From positions 98,429 through 162,428 of the forward strand of contig SUGL01000011.1 of assembly GCA_004963905.1 (NCBI GenBank): DNA of 64,000 nt. The letters are read 5' to 3'. Shown here one piece after another: positions 60,873 to 64,000 of this stretch (positions within the stretch are counted from its first letter, which is position 1; every line of letters begins with the position of its first letter). Below the pieces are notes generated by a model, which was given only the letters and a program-made list of their open reading frames with translations, was not told the DNA's origin and ran no database searches. A program made the position numbers and the translations under genes. The DNA is from Mesorhizobium sp. Lineage in GTDB: Bacteria > Pseudomonadota > Alphaproteobacteria > Rhizobiales > Rhizobiaceae.

Positions 60873-60995
60873 CATGCCCGGCTGCAACCGCCCGAGCCCT
60901 GCCGCATTCACGATTGAGAAAAACGCTGAAGTTTGCCCACCTAGCCATATTGTCAGCTAAACAGAAGGGCTTAAAATCGGCCATCGAAGACCTAC

Positions 60996-61400
60996 ATGTT
61001 GAACTCGCACGAGGATTCGAAAAGGCAGGACTACGTGACGATCGGTTTGACTGCCACGGCAGACGTGGTGCGAATGCAAGGTGACGGCGACCGAAACGAT
61101 CCCGGTCGCGGCACGGCGGTCATCACGCGCACCAAAACCAAGACCAAGAAGCCCAGCCTCTACAGGGTCCTCATCCTCAACGACGACTACACTCCGATGG
61201 AGTTCGTGGTCCACGTCCTGGAGCGTTTTTTCCAGAAGGACCGCGAGGCCGCCACACGCATCATGCTGCATGTTCATAATCATGGAGTGGGCGAGTGCGG
61301 GGTCTACACATTCGAGGTGGCCGAGACCAAAGTGTCTCAGGTCATGGATTTCGCCCGACAGAATCAGCATCCGCTGCAATGCGTGATGGAGAAGAAGTGA
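60996..61400 (+). CDS. clpS: ATP-dependent Clp protease adaptor ClpS
   Basis: 134 residues if started at ATG 60996; ATG 61074 (108 residues) gives a length closer to other ClpS proteins, and no ribosome-binding site decides. The core is unmistakable: [60 protein letters not shown] and [10 protein letters not shown]. ClpS hands N-degron substrates to ClpA, which is encoded 6 bp downstream. Confidence 0.94.
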   Translation: MLNSHEDSKRQDYVTIGLTATADVVRMQGDGDRNDPGRGTAVITRTKTKTKKPSLYRVLILNDDYTPMEFVVHVLERFFQKDREAATRIMLHVHNHGVGECGVYTFEVAETKVSQVMDFARQNQHPLQCVMEKK

Positions 61401-61406
61401 GGTAAC

Positions 61407-63872
61407 ATGCCGGCTTTCTCCCAAGGCCTGGAAAAGGCGCTACATCAGGCGCTGACATTCGCCAACGAACGACACCATGAGTATGCAACGCTAGAACACC
61501 TGCTGCTCGCGCTGATCGACGACACCGAGGCGGCCGCCGTCATGCGCGCCTGCAGCGTCGATCTCGACGAGCTCAAGCACACCGTTCTCACCTATATCGA
61601 CACCGAGCTCGACAATCTCGTCACCGGTTACGACGAGGATTCCAAGCCGACCGCCGGGTTCCAGCGCGTCATCCAGCGCGCCGTCATCCACGTGCAGTCA
61701 TCCGGCCGCGAGGAAGTGTCCGGCGCCAACGTGCTCGTCGCCATCTTCGCCGAGCGCGAGAGTCACGCCGCCTATTTCCTGCAGGAACAGCAGATGACCC
61801 GCTACGATGCGGTCAATTACATCTCGCACGGCATCGCCAAGCGTCCCGGCGCCTCGGAGTCGCGCACGCCGCGCGGGGCAGAGGACGAGCAGGGCGGCCA
61901 GAACGGCGCCGAGCCGCAGGAGGACGGCGGCAAGAAGAAGCCGCAGGACGCGCTGACGGCCTACTGCATCAACCTCAACAACAAGGCCAAGGCCGGCAAG
62001 ATCGATCCGCTGATCGGCCGCGAGAGCGAGATCAACCGCACCATCCAGGTGCTGTGCCGCCGCTCCAAGAACAACCCGCTCTATGTCGGTGACCCCGGCG
62101 TCGGCAAGACGGCCATCGCCGAGGGCCTCGCCAAGCGCATCGTCGAAGGCGACGTGCCCGAGGTGCTGCAGGACGCCACCATCTTCGCGCTCGACATGGG
62201 CACGCTCTTGGCCGGCACCCGCTATCGCGGCGACTTCGAGGAGCGGCTGAAGCAGGTCGTCAAGGAACTCGAGGACTATCCCGGCGCGGTGTTGTTCATC
62301 GACGAGATCCACACCGTGATCGGGGCGGGGGCCACCTCCGGCGGCGCCATGGATGCGTCGAACCTGTTGAAGCCGGCGCTGTCGTCCGGCGCCATCCGCT
62401 GCATCGGCTCGACCACCTACAAGGAGTTCCGCCAGTTCTTCGAGAAGGACCGCGCCTTGGTGCGGCGCTTCCAGAAGATCGACGTCAACGAGCCGACCAT
62501 CGAGGACGCCATCGAGATCATGAAGGGTCTCAAGCCCTATTTCGAGGAGTTCCACAAGGTCCGCTACACGAGCGAGGCGATCAAGGCCTCGGTCGAGCTC
62601 TCGGCTCGCTACATCAACGACCGCAAGCTGCCGGACAAGGCGATCGACGTGATCGACGAGACCGGCGCCTCGCAGATGCTGGTGCCGGAGGCCAAGCGCA
62701 AGAAGACGATCGGCATAAAGGAGATCGAGGCGACGATCGCCACCATGGCGCGCATCCCGCCGAAGACGGTTTCGGCCGACGACGAGAAGGTGCTGCAAGG
62801 CCTCGATGTCGAGCTGAAGCGCGTCGTCTACGGTCAGGACACCGCGATCACCGCGCTGACGTCGGCGATCAAGCTGGCGCGAGCCGGCCTGCGCGAGCCG
62901 GAGAAGCCGATCGGCTCCTACCTGTTCTCGGGCCCGACCGGCGTCGGCAAGACGGAAGTCGCCAAGCAGCTTGCCGCCTCGCTCGGCGTCGAACTGATCC
63001 GCTTCGACATGTCGGAATATATGGAACGCCACACCGTCTCGCGGCTGATCGGCGCGCCTCCCGGCTATGTCGGCTTCGACCAGGGCGGCCTGCTGACCGA
63101 CGGCGTCGACCAGCATCCGCATTGCGTGCTCTTGCTCGACGAGGTCGAGAAGGCGCATCCGGACCTGTTCAACATACTGTTGCAGGTGATGGACCACGGC
63201 AAGCTGACCGACCACAACGGCAAGCAGATCGACTTCCGCAACGTCATCCTGATCATGACGACAAATGCGGGCGCGTCGGACGCTCAGCGCGCGGCGATCG
63301 GCTTCGGCTCGACGAAGCGCGAGGGCGACGACGTCGAGGCGATCAACCGGCTGTTCACGCCGGAGTTCCGCAACCGCCTCGATGCGATCATCCCGTTCGG
63401 CTCGCTGCCGGTGCCGGTCATCCATCAGGTGGTGCAGAAGTTCGTCATGCAGCTCGAGGCCCAGCTTTCCGAGCGTGGCGTCACCTTCGACCTGTCGCCC
63501 GAGGCGATCGCCTGGCTGGCCGACAAGGGCTATGACGAGCGCATGGGCGCGCGTCCGCTCGGCCGCGTCATCCAGGAGCACATCAAGAAGCCGCTGGCGG
63601 ACGAGGTGCTGTTCGGCAAGCTGAAGAAGGGCGGCGCGGTGCGCGTCACCGTTGAGAAGAAGGAGACCGGCGAGACCGGCCTGAAGCTCGAGTCGCTCGC
63701 CGACGAAGCGCCGGTGAAGCCGAAGAAGGAGCAGCCGGAGGACGCGCCGAAGCCGAGGAAAGCGGCGGCGAAGAAGCCGGCGGCCAAGAAGGCGGTGGCG
63801 CAGAAGCCGGACCCGAAGGGTAAGGACGGCGGCAAGCGCAGCCTTGTCCCGCAGCTGCCCCGCAAGGGCTGA
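61407..63872 (+). CDS. clpA: ATP-dependent Clp protease ATP-binding subunit ClpA
   Basis: 821 residues. N-domain ([20 protein letters not shown]), AAA1 with Walker [13 protein letters not shown] and Walker [13 protein letters not shown]2 with [13 protein letters not shown] and [14 protein letters not shown]. The ClpP-docking loop is [10 protein letters not shown], matching the IGF/L type. The C-terminus carries a lysine/alanine/proline-rich tail of about 55 residues ([20 protein letters not shown]) absent in E. coli ClpA. It unfolds proteins for ClpP. Confidence 0.97.
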   Translation: MPAFSQGLEKALHQALTFANERHHEYATLEHLLLALIDDTEAAAVMRACSVDLDELKHTVLTYIDTELDNLVTGYDEDSKPTAGFQRVIQRAVIHVQSSGREEVSGANVLVAIFAERESHAAYFLQEQQMTRYDAVNYISHGIAKRPGASESRTPRGAEDEQGGQNGAEPQEDGGKKKPQDALTAYCINLNNKAKAGKIDPLIGRESEINRTIQVLCRRSKNNPLYVGDPGVGKTAIAEGLAKRIVEGDVPEVLQDATIFALDMGTLLAGTRYRGDFEERLKQVVKELEDYPGAVLFIDEIHTVIGAGATSGGAMDASNLLKPALSSGAIRCIGSTTYKEFRQFFEKDRALVRRFQKIDVNEPTIEDAIEIMKGLKPYFEEFHKVRYTSEAIKASVELSARYINDRKLPDKAIDVIDETGASQMLVPEAKRKKTIGIKEIEATIATMARIPPKTVSADDEKVLQGLDVELKRVVYGQDTAITALTSAIKLARAGLREPEKPIGSYLFSGPTGVGKTEVAKQLAASLGVELIRFDMSEYMERHTVSRLIGAPPGYVGFDQGGLLTDGVDQHPHCVLLLDEVEKAHPDLFNILLQVMDHGKLTDHNGKQIDFRNVILIMTTNAGASDAQRAAIGFGSTKREGDDVEAINRLFTPEFRNRLDAIIPFGSLPVPVIHQVVQKFVMQLEAQLSERGVTFDLSPEAIAWLADKGYDERMGARPLGRVIQEHIKKPLADEVLFGKLKKGGAVRVTVEKKETGETGLKLESLADEAPVKPKKEQPEDAPKPRKAAAKKPAAKKAVAQKPDPKGKDGGKRSLVPQLPRKG

Positions 63873-63878
63873 TCGGCC

Positions 63879-63921
63879 TAAGCGCGTCGCGCCAATGCGC
63901 CGCGCACTTTGGGCGACATGC
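63879..63921. repeat. palindromic repeat remnant after clpA
   Basis: TAAGCGCGTCGCGCCAATGC ... CACTTTGGGCGACATGC combines pieces of the second hairpin start and the GACATGC end of the 102-bp family. It begins 7 bp after the clpA stop. It looks like a copy with the middle deleted. Confidence 0.6.
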
Positions 63922-63945
63922 ATTGAAGTCAAAAAAGCCCCGGCA

Positions 63946-64000
63946 TGAACTGACCCCATAAAGTTGGACGGTTCATTGAGCTGGTAGATCTAAGGATTGG
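63946..64000. mobile_element. probable terminal end of an IS3-family insertion sequence (cut by window edge)
   Basis: TGAACTGACCCCATAAAGTT then GGAC at 63946-63969 resembles IS3-family (IS150-like) terminal inverted repeats of the TG...CCCC...AAAGTTGGAC type. The bases just before it, AAAAAAGCCCCGGC at 63931-63944, look like the left half of a bidirectional terminator hairpin whose right half is missing. Only 55 bp of the element are in view and no transposase can be read, so family and orientation are provisional. Confidence 0.5.

Overview
The window looks like chromosomal DNA of an alphaproteobacterium of the Rhizobiales, most likely Mesorhizobium or a close relative. The grounds are high GC, frequent GTG/TTG starts, direct-repeat GAAC-N7-GAAC LexA boxes (the alphaproteobacterial SOS type), a uvrA/ssb/gyrA neighbourhood, a rhizobial-type glycerol ABC operon, a BA14K-family protein, and families of short palindromic intergenic repeats. 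No tool was run, so all identifications rest on reading motifs and gene context.

Layout. 1-6.5 kb (minus strand): a GNAT fragment, a DUF302 protein, uvrA with an SOS promoter, a gene-poor stretch of about 0.6 kb, clpP, an ArsR/SRPBCC pair and a cupin. 6.5-16 kb: ssb (SOS promoter), small accessory genes, a frameshifted AraC regulator, a SulP transporter coupled to a ParB-like protein, and gyrA. 16-21 kb: coaD, two cyclophilins, and the overlapping set DMT transporter-queA-hypothetical-tgt. 21-22.6 kb: an SDR and a DUF4864 protein between two inverted 102-bp repeats that match at 98 of 102 positions. 22.7-27.6 kb: a stand-alone Lrp/AsnC domain, then the ATP-grasp / alpha-E / transglutaminase / Anbu-proteasome cluster. 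This cluster is interrupted by a 446-bp element with inverted heptamer repeats and a decayed four-helix-bundle (23S-IVP-like) gene. 27.7-39.3 kb: an aromatic amino acid decarboxylase and a complete glycerol regulon (glpR, glpD, glpSTPQUV, glpK). 39.3-43.7 kb: accessory region with DUF6882, BA14K, tRNA-Lys(UUU), a J-domain protein, several small ORFs and a His-rich polytopic membrane protein. 43.7-47.7 kb (minus): the pyrB-pyrC'-plsY-dprA operon. 47.9-60.2 kb: aidB, ruvX, gatC-GNAT-gatA, YdcF and DUF599 genes, sdaA, DUF1489, a degenerate J-domain protein and dacA. 60.5-64 kb: phasin, clpS-clpA and, at the very edge, what looks like the end of an IS3-family element.

How the genes work together. 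uvrA and ssb share an SOS-box design overlapping their -10 regions. clpP, clpS and clpA lie in one window. The glp genes import and phosphorylate glycerol and oxidise glycerol-3-phosphate under a DeoR-type repressor. The Anbu cluster encodes a predicted but poorly understood peptide-ligation/proteolysis system. Several housekeeping proteins lack family-defining residues: Tgt (zinc ligands), PyrC (active site), GlpS/GlpT (complementary ATPase motifs), an SDR (catalytic Lys) and a J-domain protein (HPD). The most unusual structure is the heptamer-repeat-bounded four-helix-bundle element at 24.6-25.0 kb; a possible solo scar of the same kind lies at 8.1 kb.
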